This document shows, one piece after another, positions 43,229 to 51,948 of a DNA stretch of 59,862 bases. The notes under the pieces were generated by a model. It made no database searches. It saw only the letters and a program-made list of their open reading frames with translations, and was not told where the DNA came from. The number at the start of each line of letters is the position of its first letter. Within the stretch, counting starts at the first letter, position 1. Source of the DNA: Candidatus Chryseopegocella kryptomonas. GTDB taxonomy: Bacteria > Bacteroidota > Ignavibacteria > Kryptoniales > Kryptoniaceae. The stretch is from assembly GCF_001536065.1 (NCBI RefSeq), contig NZ_CZVW01000014.1, forward strand, positions 1 through 59,862, in the 5' to 3' direction. A program made the translations under genes and the position numbers.

Positions 43229-45961
43229 TTATTCAAATCCAAGCGAAAAATGAAACACCGTCTGACCCCAGAGCAATGTCTCCTGCTTTACGGTTCTAAA
43301 AATAAAACTTTTCCCAAGTTTAATTCTTAAAGCACCGATTGGCGTCTCAAAGCCAAGTTCAAAACCTAAACCCTGCCTCAAATCTTTCCATCTTATCGCT
43401 TCAAGTTTCTCCCAAGCCGAGCCAAAATCATAGCGAAGTGAGATAAAATTATTAAACAAAATTTTAATCGGATTCCTGAATCTAACCTCAATGCCACCAA
43501 GTATGACCTGCCTCCCGTAAATTTCATCTTCCCTCATCCCCGCAAAAGAATTTAAACCCGTAACAGAACCAAGGAAAAACTGTTGTGAAAGAGGTGTTGA
43601 TTCATCACAAAGACCGAACAAAAATTTAAATTTCAAAGTCCCGTATTTGAAATATGTGTTGTAATTTTCATAAGCGAAGAAAATTTTTGAATAAGAGACA
43701 TCAGAACCGAGAAACTTTTGAGCCATCTCATAATATGTGTTAAGATAAACCCCACGACTTGGGAAATAAGCCCTGTCCCTTGAATCAATTGAAATGCCCA
43801 ACTGCAACTTTGCAAGCAAATTTTCCTCATCTTTAAAATTAATTCGTGAGACATTTTTGACAAGTGCTTTTTCAATTTGATACTTCAAAAGCGTATTCCC
43901 AAGTTTTTCAAATTGTCCGCCAACAGATATTTCAGCACCCGCCTCTATAAATTTTATTTCACCCTCATTTTTTGTTGAAAAACCACGCTCACCGAAATTA
44001 GTCCCATATGTGTAAACCTTTCTCTCCGAATGAAATAAACCAACTCCATAAGTTAGCATCGTCTGAAGAAAGCGATCAACCCTGTATTCAAGTTTTAATA
44101 AAGAATTTCTCATACCACCTTGAAAAGTCGCCCCAAAATTGTCGTTCAATCCAAATGTATTCTCATCCCTAAAATCGGAGAAAATTTGAGTCCCACGCTC
44201 ATTATCAATTCTAAAACCAAATCTCAAAAATTGTGATACGGATTCATTCAAATCAAGTTCAACCTCAACGCTGTCATTTACCTTGTAATTAAATCTAATT
44301 TGAGAGAACAAATTTGTCGCCCAGAGATTTTGAATCGTCTCAATTACGCTTTTTTGAGTCAAGACATCCCCACGCTTAAAATAAACATCTCTCAATATGA
44401 TTGATTTTCTCGTCTTCTTGTTCCCATAAATTTTTACATCAGAGACAAACCCATCCAATGTGTAAATGTTAAGAATTCCACTTCCTTCGTTAAAAATAAC
44501 ATTTTTCACCTTGACGAAAGGAAAACCATTTGAATGAAAAATTCTCAAAATTTCACGAGATAAATCAAAAACATTTCTCTCCGAAAACAAAATTTTTCCC
44601 TTTGGAATGAAAGTAAAACACGAATCGCTGATAAAAAAATTGCGAAAGATTTTCGTTGGCACTTCAAACTTAATCTTGAAATTTTCAATTGACTGCGGAA
44701 AAACATTGACAATTTTTATCTCTGGGTTAAGTTCCGTCTCAATTTTTATCTCGCTATGCTCATCGTCTTTACGAATTTCAACATCAACTTTTTTATATTC
44801 GCCAGTTGACAAAAGAAGAGCCATTTTCAAGGCAAAGTCATCAATTGAAAATTTATCTTCATAAAACGAAGCAAGAAAATCCGCTGGTAATCCATCGCCA
44901 TAAACTTTCAATTTGTAATTCTCAATTTCTCCAATTTCAGCGTCGCTTAACAATTGATATTTTGACTCAATGAGCGAAATAACTTCTTCAATTTTTTCTT
45001 CTGCAATCTCTTCACCTTTTTGAATGATTAATTTTGCTTTGTCAAAATCAGCCGAACTTATATTTTCAAGGTCTGGTTTTAAAACGATGTCTGATTTTTC
45101 AAGTTGAAATTTATTTGAAAGTTGCATCATAATTCCGACGATCTGATCTGCTGTGTTCCAAGGAAGTTGAATTTCATCTGGTGTGCGAAGCGGGCTTGTC
45201 GCATCAACAGTTATTACAACATCATAACCCAATTCCCTTGCAATATCAGCAGGTATATTTGAAATCAGCCCACCATCAACAAGGACAAGCGAATCCATCA
45301 TAACAGGTTGAAAAACAAGTGGAATGGTTGCACTTGCTCTTATCGTGTAAATTAAATTTCCCTTTGAGAAAACCACTCTCCGACCACTTACAAGGTCTGT
45401 CGCAACTGAATAAAATTTCGGATTTAAATTTTCGTAGTCGGTTTCAAAATGAAATGGAGTTTTAAAGAAAATTTTTAAAAGAGATTCATTTATCTTTTGC
45501 CCCGATGTCACATAAGAAGGGATAAGCGGTTTAAAACCCTTGAAACGAAAATAGATAAAACTTTTTTCAACGAGATATTTTCTTTCAAGAAAGAGATTTG
45601 CTCTATTTTCTTCCTCACCTAAAGAGAGGATATCGTTCCAGTTTGTTTCAAGTGCGAGTTTTTCAATTTCATCAGCCCTTAAACCAGCGCAATACAAACC
45701 TCCAACAATGCTTCCCATACTTGTTCCGATTATGCAATCAATCGGGATATTATATTTTTCAAAAACTTTCAAAACACCGATATGGCTTAAACCTCTTGCA
45801 CCACCACCGCTTAACACAAGCGCAATTTTAGGACGCTTCAATTCATAGTTTATAACTTTGGAATTTTCACCATCAAAAAATTTTATGCTGAATTTTTGTG
45901 CGAAACAGATTGTGTGATAAACCAAGAAGAGAAAAAAATGGAAAAGAAAAAATCGTTTCAT
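43229..45961 (-). CDS. Patatin-like phospholipase fused to POTRA and an Omp85 barrel
   Basis: 910 residues. A signal peptide (about 1-21), then a patatin domain (about 43-330) with the oxyanion loop SGGGARGLSHIG, nucleophile elbow GTSMGS (Ser81) and the catalytic DGG (LVDGGLISN). POTRA-like regions follow (about 480-570), then a D15 barrel ending FRTVKQETLLWGQTVFHFSLGFE with a terminal aromatic. This is the layout of type Vd autotransporters such as PlpD, except that POTRA coverage is larger. The lipase may be exported to the surface or kept in the periplasm. It lies next to another Omp85 protein gene two genes away. Confidence 0.9.
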   Translation of the reverse strand: MKRFFLFHFFLFLVYHTICFAQKFSIKFFDGENSKVINYELKRPKIALVLSGGGARGLSHIGVLKVFEKYNIPIDCIIGTSMGSIVGGLYCAGLRADEIEKLALETNWNDILSLGEEENRANLFLERKYLVEKSFIYFRFKGFKPLIPSYVTSGQKINESLLKIFFKTPFHFETDYENLNPKFYSVATDLVSGRRVVFSKGNLIYTIRASATIPLVFQPVMMDSLVLVDGGLISNIPADIARELGYDVVITVDATSPLRTPDEIQLPWNTADQIVGIMMQLSNKFQLEKSDIVLKPDLENISSADFDKAKLIIQKGEEIAEEKIEEVISLIESKYQLLSDAEIGEIENYKLKVYGDGLPADFLASFYEDKFSIDDFALKMALLLSTGEYKKVDVEIRKDDEHSEIKIETELNPEIKIVNVFPQSIENFKIKFEVPTKIFRNFFISDSCFTFIPKGKILFSERNVFDLSREILRIFHSNGFPFVKVKNVIFNEGSGILNIYTLDGFVSDVKIYGNKKTRKSIILRDVYFKRGDVLTQKSVIETIQNLWATNLFSQIRFNYKVNDSVEVELDLNESVSQFLRFGFRIDNERGTQIFSDFRDENTFGLNDNFGATFQGGMRNSLLKLEYRVDRFLQTMLTYGVGLFHSERKVYTYGTNFGERGFSTKNEGEIKFIEAGAEISVGGQFEKLGNTLLKYQIEKALVKNVSRINFKDEENLLAKLQLGISIDSRDRAYFPSRGVYLNTYYEMAQKFLGSDVSYSKIFFAYENYNTYFKYGTLKFKFLFGLCDESTPLSQQFFLGSVTGLNSFAGMREDEIYGRQVILGGIEVRFRNPIKILFNNFISLRYDFGSAWEKLEAIRWKDLRQGLGFELGFETPIGALRIKLGKSFIFRTVKQETLLWGQTVFHFSLGFE

Positions 45962-45998
45962 TTAATTTCGGTCATTAAACTTGGTTGGAGATATTTTG

Positions 45999-46029
45999 AA
46001 AAAGCGACCCGAAATGAGATCGGGTCGCT
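45999..46029 (-). terminator. Rho-independent terminator after the class II aldolase
   Basis: On the minus strand AGCGACCCG-ATCTCATTT-CGGGTCGCT is followed by TTTTT. It lies 10 nt after the aldolase stop. Confidence 0.92.
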
Positions 46030-46038
46030 GAAAAATTT

Positions 46039-47226
46039 TTAAACTTTTACATACTTGCGAACGAGATCGTATGTATTCACAACATTCAATTTTTGCAAAA
46101 GCAAGCTAAATTTCTTTTCAAGCGCATTGCCAATTTCATCTTTCAAAGATTGTGGCAAATCCCAAAATTCTTTCTTAAACGGACCAAATCCTTTCTTTCT
46201 CGTCTTGTAGATAAACTGCTCCTCCGTATCTCCGGATTTCCATTCATCTTTAAACTCTTTCTTCAAGAACTCATAAACTTCACGTTTGAAATCATCCGGC
46301 AACATTGAATAAATCATATTTTGAAATTCCGTTGCAAGATGAATTTCTGCTGTCCCAACTTGTGGGAATTTGTCAAACAATTCCTCTGGCAATGTTGAAG
46401 CTCCGTGCTGAACCGCCCCAGAAAGCCCATATTCTTTTCTTGCAACTTCGGAAAGAACTCTCAGAGTTTCAAAATCAATTTTCACTTGTGCGATTGTTCC
46501 ATCTGGAAGTGGGATTCCACCGTGTGTCGTCCCAGTTTGGACGCTTATCTTGCTTATTCCTTTGTAATTCCCTTTTTCGGAGAGAAGTTTAAGATATCCT
46601 GCCATATAAGCGCGCAATTCTTCGGGCGTGCTGTTTTTACCACCAACCTCACCTATTTCACCACCTACGGAAATCTCAATTCCTTCGGGTTGAAGCTTGC
46701 GAATATATTCCGTCATTTCGGCTGCGACCTCATAATTTGGTCTCTGCTGTTCATCAAGCGTCGGTTTGCTCAAATCTACAAGCGTTGAACTATCAATATC
46801 AATGTTGTAAAATTCCGCCTCAATTTCCTCTTTTACAAGAGCTTTTAATGAATTAATTTCTTTCTGCGGGTCTTCCGCATATTTTTTAGCATTGACCTGA
46901 ACATGATCACCTTGAATGAAAACAGGACCTTGATAACCTTCTTTTATACACGCTGCAAGAACGCAGGCAGAGTATTCGCTCGGGCGCTGGAAAGTATAAC
47001 CAATTTCTGATTTTGCAATTTCAAATATAAATGCACCAACATTATGTTTTTTCACCGCTCTAACATATGCTCTCGCGACATCATAAGTTAAACCTCGTAT
47101 ATTCACTGCTGGAACTGTAAATCCGCCGACTTCGCCTCTTCCCATTGCTTCATAGAAATGCTGTATAGAAGCGGGGACAGCCCCAAGTTTTCGGGCAATT
47201 TTGTTGATTAATTTGCGTATCTCCAT
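46039..47226 (-). CDS. Class II fructose-bisphosphate aldolase-like protein (main part)
   Basis: 395 residues from the ATG at 47226. Features of metal-dependent aldolases: GGFTVPAVNIRG, PVFIQGDHVQVN (catalytic Asp and zinc His), EISVGGEIGEVGGK (Glu), VQTGTTHGG (His), and LSGAVQHGASTLPE. The frame is open upstream through NPDENLKMEIRKL, which continues sensibly from the small frame 47246-47380 if one T is removed from a T6 run (47248-47253). The whole protein would have about 446 residues. It may be a glycolytic aldolase or a sugar-phosphate aldolase of related type. Confidence 0.88.
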   Translation of the reverse strand: MEIRKLINKIARKLGAVPASIQHFYEAMGRGEVGGFTVPAVNIRGLTYDVARAYVRAVKKHNVGAFIFEIAKSEIGYTFQRPSEYSACVLAACIKEGYQGPVFIQGDHVQVNAKKYAEDPQKEINSLKALVKEEIEAEFYNIDIDSSTLVDLSKPTLDEQQRPNYEVAAEMTEYIRKLQPEGIEISVGGEIGEVGGKNSTPEELRAYMAGYLKLLSEKGNYKGISKISVQTGTTHGGIPLPDGTIAQVKIDFETLRVLSEVARKEYGLSGAVQHGASTLPEELFDKFPQVGTAEIHLATEFQNMIYSMLPDDFKREVYEFLKKEFKDEWKSGDTEEQFIYKTRKKGFGPFKKEFWDLPQSLKDEIGNALEKKFSLLLQKLNVVNTYDLVRKYVKV

Positions 47227-47245
47227 TTTTAAATTTTCATCAGGG

Positions 47246-47380
47246 TTAAAAAACAGCGTTATAAACAAGCTCATCAATTGCTTTCTCTCTCAACTTAATC
47301 GGGTCAATCACATTCACATCACCATCAAATTCAACAATTCCGGCAAGATAGTTTTTTAATTCAATTGAATCCTTGAACAT
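47246..47380 (-). CDS. Aldolase N-terminal segment (split off by frameshift)
   Basis: A 44-codon frame, MFKDSIELKNYLAGIVEF ... ELVYNAVF, with a perfect GGAGGTG ribosome site. It ends at a TAA created in a T6 run. Without one T the reading continues NPDENLKMEIRKLINKI into the aldolase. So it is most likely the true beginning of that gene and not an independent peptide. Confidence 0.75.
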   Translation of the reverse strand: MFKDSIELKNYLAGIVEFDGDVNVIDPIKLREKAIDELVYNAVF

Positions 47381-47658
47381 AAGAACACCTCCTTTGTTTA
47401 AAATTTTTCAAATTTGTTTTTGAGCTCTTTTCTTGCTAAATTTTCAATGTAATTTAAGAATTACGAAGATTTCAAGCAACTTTTTCGCTTCAAAAAATTT
47501 CAATTCGTTTTATGCAAAAGCCAAAAAACAAAATCCAGAATTTAACCCGCCATATTCCAAAAGATCACAAAACTTAGCCTGCATCTTTAACCTTCTCAAT
47601 TTATACGCTCACTTTATGCTTTAAATCAATCACTTCAAAATAAAATTATGGAGGTTTT
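47381..47658. other. Divergent intergenic region
   Basis: 278 bp between the aldolase (minus) and the cDPGS homologue (plus). It holds the aldolase ribosome site (about 47388-47394), a possible minus-strand promoter (TTGCTT 47474-47479, TAAATT 47451-47456, 17-nt spacing) and, before 47659, the plus-strand ribosome site GGAGG (47650-47654). No convincing gene, riboswitch or plus-strand promoter was recognised. Confidence 0.5.
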
Positions 47659-48993
47659 ATGCCCAGAAAACGCGTGATCATAATGGGCGCAGCTGGAAGA
47701 GATTTCCACAATTTCAACATGTATTATCGTGATAACGAAAATTACGAAGTTGTCGCTTTCACAGCAACACAAATCCCAAACATTGAAAACAGAAAATATC
47801 CACCCGAGCTTGCAGGAAAACTCTATCCGAATGGAATTCCAATTTATCCAGAAGAAAAACTTGAAGAACTCATAAAAAAATATAAAGTTGATGAAGTTGT
47901 TTTCTCTTATTCAGATGTATCGCACCAATATGTGATGGAAAGAGCTTCAAGAGTTATTTCAGCCGGGGCAAGTTTCCGACTCCTCGGATTAAATCAAACA
48001 ATGCTTGAAAGCAAAGTCCCAGTTGTTGCGGTTGTTGCAGTAAGAACAGGTTGCGGTAAAAGTCAAACATCGCGAAAAGTCGCAAGATTGTTAAGAGAAA
48101 TGGGTTTAAAAGTTGTCGTCGTAAGACATCCAATGCCGTATGGCGATTTAAGGAAACAAGTTGTTCAACGATTTGCTTCAATTGAAGATATGCACAAGCA
48201 AAATTGCACAATTGAAGAAATGGAAGAATATGAACCACACATTGTAAATGGTGGAGTTGTTTATGCTGGGGTTGATTATGAAAAAATACTACGAGAAGCA
48301 GAAAAAGAGGCGGATGTCATAATCTGGGACGGTGGAAATAATGATATGCCATTTTTTAGACCTGATCTTACAATTGTAGTCACAGACCCGCATAGACCTG
48401 GACATGAGTTAACATATTATCCAGGAAGTTCAAACCTTAGAATTGCGGATGTCGTCGTTATCAATAAAGTTGATTCAGCAAGACCTGAAGATGTTGAAAC
48501 CGTAAGAAACAATATAAGAGATGTAAATCCAAAAGCGATAATTGTTGAAGCAGCTTCACCGATTTTTGTTGAAGATGGTTCTTTGATACGAGGTAAAAGA
48601 GCTCTTGCTGTTGAAGACGGTCCAACACTCACACACGGTGAGATGAGTTATGGTGCAGCTGTTCTTGCTGCTAAAAAATTTGGTGCTAAAGAGCTCGTTG
48701 ACCCTCGTGATTATGCTGTTGGTTCAATAAAAGAGACATTCAAAAAATACACCCAAATAAGAAATCTTTTGCCAGCCGTTGGATATGGAAAAGAACAGAT
48801 AAAGGAGCTTGAAAAAACAATCAACAAAACACCAGCGGATGTGGTTATAATCGGAACACCGATTGATTTGAGACGCGTTTTAAAACTTAACAAACCAAGC
48901 GTTCGTGTAAGATACGAGCTTCAAGAAATTGGGAAACCTGATTTAAATGACATTTTGAGCGAATTTGTGAAATCAAAGGTTAAACGAAAATAA
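47659..48993 (+). CDS. Cyclic 2,3-diphosphoglycerate synthase-like P-loop protein
   Basis: 444 residues. The N-terminal part (RVIIMGAAGRDFHNFNMYYRDN) looks like a CoA-binding or NAD-type fold. From about residue 120 a P-loop NTPase: VVAVRTGCGKSQTSRK (129-140), then VVVRHPMPYGDL, VIIWDGGNNDMPFFRPDLTIVVTDPHRPGHE and VVVINKVDSA (NKxD guanine-recognition-like motif). The family name comes from the enzyme of thermophilic methanogens that cyclises 2,3-diphosphoglycerate, a thermoprotectant. Many bacterial homologues lie beside carbamoyl-phosphate genes, as here (OTC 17 nt downstream), so their function may differ. GGAGG ribosome site and ATG are clear. Confidence 0.85.
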   Translation: MPRKRVIIMGAAGRDFHNFNMYYRDNENYEVVAFTATQIPNIENRKYPPELAGKLYPNGIPIYPEEKLEELIKKYKVDEVVFSYSDVSHQYVMERASRVISAGASFRLLGLNQTMLESKVPVVAVVAVRTGCGKSQTSRKVARLLREMGLKVVVVRHPMPYGDLRKQVVQRFASIEDMHKQNCTIEEMEEYEPHIVNGGVVYAGVDYEKILREAEKEADVIIWDGGNNDMPFFRPDLTIVVTDPHRPGHELTYYPGSSNLRIADVVVINKVDSARPEDVETVRNNIRDVNPKAIIVEAASPIFVEDGSLIRGKRALAVEDGPTLTHGEMSYGAAVLAAKKFGAKELVDPRDYAVGSIKETFKKYTQIRNLLPAVGYGKEQIKELEKTINKTPADVVIIGTPIDLRRVLKLNKPSVRVRYELQEIGKPDLNDILSEFVKSKVKRK

Positions 48994-49010
48994 ACTTTGG
49001 GTTCGGCAAA

Positions 49011-49937
49011 ATGAGACATAAAGATTTTATTTCAATTCACGATTTGAGCGTTGATGAAGTTTATCATATTTTTGAACTTGCAAAGGAAATGAAATCAAAT
49101 CCGAAAAAATTTTCAAAGTCGCTTGAGGGTAAAATTCTTGCTTTAATTTTTGAGAAGCCATCGTTAAGAACAAGGGTTAGTTTTGAAGTTGGAATTCGTC
49201 AGCTTGGTGGAGATGCAATTTATCTTGCGCCTTCGGATATTCAAATGGGAAAGCGCGAATCTGTTTATGATGTTGGAAAAACACTTGAAAGAATGGTTGA
49301 TGGAATAATGATAAGAACATTTGGGCATGAAATTGTCCTTGAACTTGCGCGGGCGGTGAAAATTCCTGTGATAAACGGTCTGACAGACCTTCTTCATCCA
49401 TGTCAAGCGATGGCTGATTATTTTACAATTCTTGAAAAGAAAGGCGATTTAAAAAATTTAAAAGTTGTCTTCGTCGGAGATGGAAATAACGTTTGTCATT
49501 CTTTGATGTTTGGAGCTGCGAAACTTGGTGTTAATTTCTGGGCTGCTACTCCAAAAGGTTATGAGCCGAAAAAGGAAATCTACGAGCTTGCGCTTGAAGA
49601 TGCGAAAGAAACGGGAGCAAAAATAACCGTTGTAAATGACCCAAAAGAAGCGGTCAAAGATGCAGATGTGGTTTATACCGATGTATGGGCAAGTATGGGT
49701 CAGGAAAGTGAAGCAGAAATCAGAAAAAAAATTTTCCAGCCATATCAAGTTAACAAAGAACTTTTTTCACTTGCAAAGCCAGATGCTTTATTTATGCACT
49801 GCCTCCCGGCGCATCGCGGTGAAGAAGTCACAAACGATGTAATTGATTCGCCAAACAGCGTCGTCTTTGACGAAGCGGAAAATCGTCTTCATGTTCAAAA
49901 GGCGATTATGTATGAACTGATGAAAGATAAAGATTAA
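49011..49937 (+). CDS. argF: Ornithine carbamoyltransferase
   Basis: 308 residues. FEKPSLRTRVSFEVG carries the carbamoyl-phosphate loop (51-55, SLRTR in place of STRTR), GLTDLLHPCQAMADYFTI, DVWASMGQE (the SMG ornithine loop), and FMHCLPAHRGEEV with catalytic Cys. These distinguish OTC from aspartate or other transcarbamoylases. It could run in arginine synthesis or citrulline breakdown; the next gene is carbamate kinase. A terminator follows. Confidence 0.93.
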   Translation: MRHKDFISIHDLSVDEVYHIFELAKEMKSNPKKFSKSLEGKILALIFEKPSLRTRVSFEVGIRQLGGDAIYLAPSDIQMGKRESVYDVGKTLERMVDGIMIRTFGHEIVLELARAVKIPVINGLTDLLHPCQAMADYFTILEKKGDLKNLKVVFVGDGNNVCHSLMFGAAKLGVNFWAATPKGYEPKKEIYELALEDAKETGAKITVVNDPKEAVKDADVVYTDVWASMGQESEAEIRKKIFQPYQVNKELFSLAKPDALFMHCLPAHRGEEVTNDVIDSPNSVVFDEAENRLHVQKAIMYELMKDKD

Positions 49938-49959
49938 TTCAAAAACTTAACAAATTTTG

Positions 49960-49990
49960 CGGGGGCTAAAAATGCCCCCGATTTTTATTT
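49960..49990 (+). terminator. Rho-independent terminator after argF
   Basis: CGGGGGC-TAAAAAT-GCCCCCG followed by ATTTTTATTTTT, 22 nt after the OTC stop. It separates cDPGS-OTC from the carbamate kinase unit, though read-through is possible. Confidence 0.88.
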
Positions 49991-50014
49991 TTGACAAAAA
50001 AATTTTGAATTTCT

Positions 50015-50959
50015 ATGCCAGAAAAAACAGCACTGCTTGCAATTGGAGGAAACTCTCTCATAAGAGCTGGGCAAAGAGGAACGATAGAAGAACAATTTGA
50101 AAACGCTCAAAAGACAGCACATTATATAGCGGAACTAATAAAAGCAGGTTTCAATCTCGTCATCACTCACGGCAACGGTCCGCAAGTTGGAGCACAACTT
50201 ATAAGATCAGAACTTGCATCCGGACAAGTTTATTCAATGCCTCTTGATGTATGCGTTGCATCAACGCAGGGTGAAATTGGTTATATTCTTCAAAATTCAA
50301 TTCAAAAAGCTCTCTGGAACAATGGAGTCAAAAATCCCGTGATAACTATTGTCACACAGGTTGTTGTAAGAGAAGATGATCCAGCTTTTAAAAAACCAAC
50401 AAAACCGGTTGGACCATTTTATACACAAGAAGAAGCAGAAAAAAAGAAAAAACTCGGCTGGGAAATTATTGAAGACGCAGGACGTGGTTATAGAAGAGTT
50501 GTTCCATCTCCAAAGCCAATTGACATAGTTGAAAAAGAAGCCATAAAAGAATGTTTAAAAAATGGCATGGTTGTGATAGCAGTTGGTGGCGGTGGAATTC
50601 CAGTCATAAAAAAAGATGGTGAATACATCGGCGTTGAAGCTGTAATTGATAAAGATCGTGCTTCAGCGGTTCTGGCAAAATATCTTGAAGTTGATTATTT
50701 TATCATATCAACAGACACAGACAAAGTTTATCTTAACTTTAAGAAACCAAATCAAAAACCACTTGACATAATCACGGTTGATGAGGCGAAAAAATTTTAT
50801 GAAGAAGGACATTTCCCATCTGGAAGTATGGGACCGAAGATTGAAGCAGTGATTGATTTCATTGAAAACGGTGGTAAATGTGCGATTATAACATCGCCAG
50901 AAAATTTAAAAGATGCTGTTTTCGGAAATGCTGGGACAAAAATTGTAAAATCAAAATAA
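50015..50959 (+). CDS. arcC: Carbamate kinase
   Basis: 314 residues of the amino-acid kinase fold: LLAIGGNSLIRAGQRGT, VITHGNGPQVGAQLIRSE, RRVVPSPKPIDIVE, VIAVGGGGIPV, GVEAVIDKDRASAVLA, and SMGPKIEAVIDFIENGG. These are the ArcC signatures. Interconverts carbamoyl phosphate + ADP and carbamate + ATP. No arginine deiminase is in the window. Followed by pyrB after 13 nt. Confidence 0.95.
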   Translation: MPEKTALLAIGGNSLIRAGQRGTIEEQFENAQKTAHYIAELIKAGFNLVITHGNGPQVGAQLIRSELASGQVYSMPLDVCVASTQGEIGYILQNSIQKALWNNGVKNPVITIVTQVVVREDDPAFKKPTKPVGPFYTQEEAEKKKKLGWEIIEDAGRGYRRVVPSPKPIDIVEKEAIKECLKNGMVVIAVGGGGIPVIKKDGEYIGVEAVIDKDRASAVLAKYLEVDYFIISTDTDKVYLNFKKPNQKPLDIITVDEAKKFYEEGHFPSGSMGPKIEAVIDFIENGGKCAIITSPENLKDAVFGNAGTKIVKSK

Positions 50960-50972
50960 ATTTTTCAAAGCG

Positions 50973-51896
50973 ATGGCTAAACTCCAACATGTAATTGAAG
51001 CACAGCAATTCACACTTCCATTAATTCACGAACTTTTCCAAACCGCAGATCAAATGGAAAAAATACTTGAACGTGGTGGAACGCTTGATTATCAAAACAA
51101 AATTATGGCTTCTTTATTTTATGCGCCATCAACGAGGACAAGATTTTCTTTTGAATCCGCAATGTATAGATTGGGCGGGAAAGTAATTTCAACGGAGCAA
51201 GCACATTTATTTTCCTCTGTCATCGGTGGCGAAACGCTTGAAGATACAATTAGAGTTGTATCAAACTTTTGCGATGTCATTGTTTTAAGACACACGGAAG
51301 TTGGTGCTGCTAAAAGAGCATCTTTTGTCTCATCAGTTCCAATAATAAACGCTGGCGATGGAAAAGGCGGACAACATCCAACTCAGGCACTTCTTGATCT
51401 TTACACGATTTATAAAGAACTCGGTTATATTGATGGTTTAAAAATTGCTTTTGTTGGCGACCTTGAACAGGGAAGAACTGTAAGATCGCTTGCATATTTG
51501 CTCGGAAAATTTGAAAGAGTTATGCTTTATTTTATCGCTCCAGATTTTCTACAAATTAGGGAAGATATCCAGGATTACCTGACAAGGCACAATGTCTGGT
51601 TCACGCTTGAAAGTGAGCTCAACAAAATTATATCAGAAGTTGATGTAATTTATGTGACAAGAATTGAACGGGAAAGATTTGGGGATAAAGCTGACATTTA
51701 CGAGGAAACCGTTAAAAATTATTTCATTGATAGAGAAACGATTTCAAAGATGAAAGAGAAAGCAATAATCATGCATCCATTGCCACGCTTAAACGAGATT
51801 TCACCAGATGTTGATTCAGATCCACGGGCGGTTTATTTCAGACAGACAAAAAACGGTCTTTTGATAAGAATGGCTCTTTTGACGATGGTTTTGTAA
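50973..51896 (+). CDS. pyrB: Aspartate carbamoyltransferase catalytic subunit
   Basis: 307 residues. FYAPSTRTRFSFESAMYRLGG (53-57 STRTR), GGQHPTQALLDLYTI, VGDLEQGRTVRSL, YVTRIERERFGD and IMHPLPRLNEISPDVDSDPRAVYFRQ identify ATCase. Commits carbamoyl phosphate to pyrimidine synthesis. The regulatory subunit PyrI is not seen. It shares its substrate with the two preceding genes. Confidence 0.95.
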   Translation: MAKLQHVIEAQQFTLPLIHELFQTADQMEKILERGGTLDYQNKIMASLFYAPSTRTRFSFESAMYRLGGKVISTEQAHLFSSVIGGETLEDTIRVVSNFCDVIVLRHTEVGAAKRASFVSSVPIINAGDGKGGQHPTQALLDLYTIYKELGYIDGLKIAFVGDLEQGRTVRSLAYLLGKFERVMLYFIAPDFLQIREDIQDYLTRHNVWFTLESELNKIISEVDVIYVTRIERERFGDKADIYEETVKNYFIDRETISKMKEKAIIMHPLPRLNEISPDVDSDPRAVYFRQTKNGLLIRMALLTMVL

Positions 51897-51912
51897 ATTC
51901 ACACTTTTTTTG

Positions 51913-51918
51913 TATAAT
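51913..51918 (+). promoter_or_regulatory. Possible -10 box upstream of metE
   Basis: A perfect TATAAT in the 52-nt gap before metE. The best -35 match (TTTTGT, 18 nt upstream) is weak and lies in the end of pyrB. No S-box or cobalamin riboswitch is seen; the gap is too short for one. Confidence 0.35.
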
Positions 51919-51948
51919 TGAAATTAAAAAACAAAAATTGCAAAGGGA

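Noticed and set aside
49991-50019. TTGACA 17 nt upstream of TATGCC as a promoter of arcC
   Set aside because: The -10 position would overlap the start codon, so the transcript would start inside the gene.
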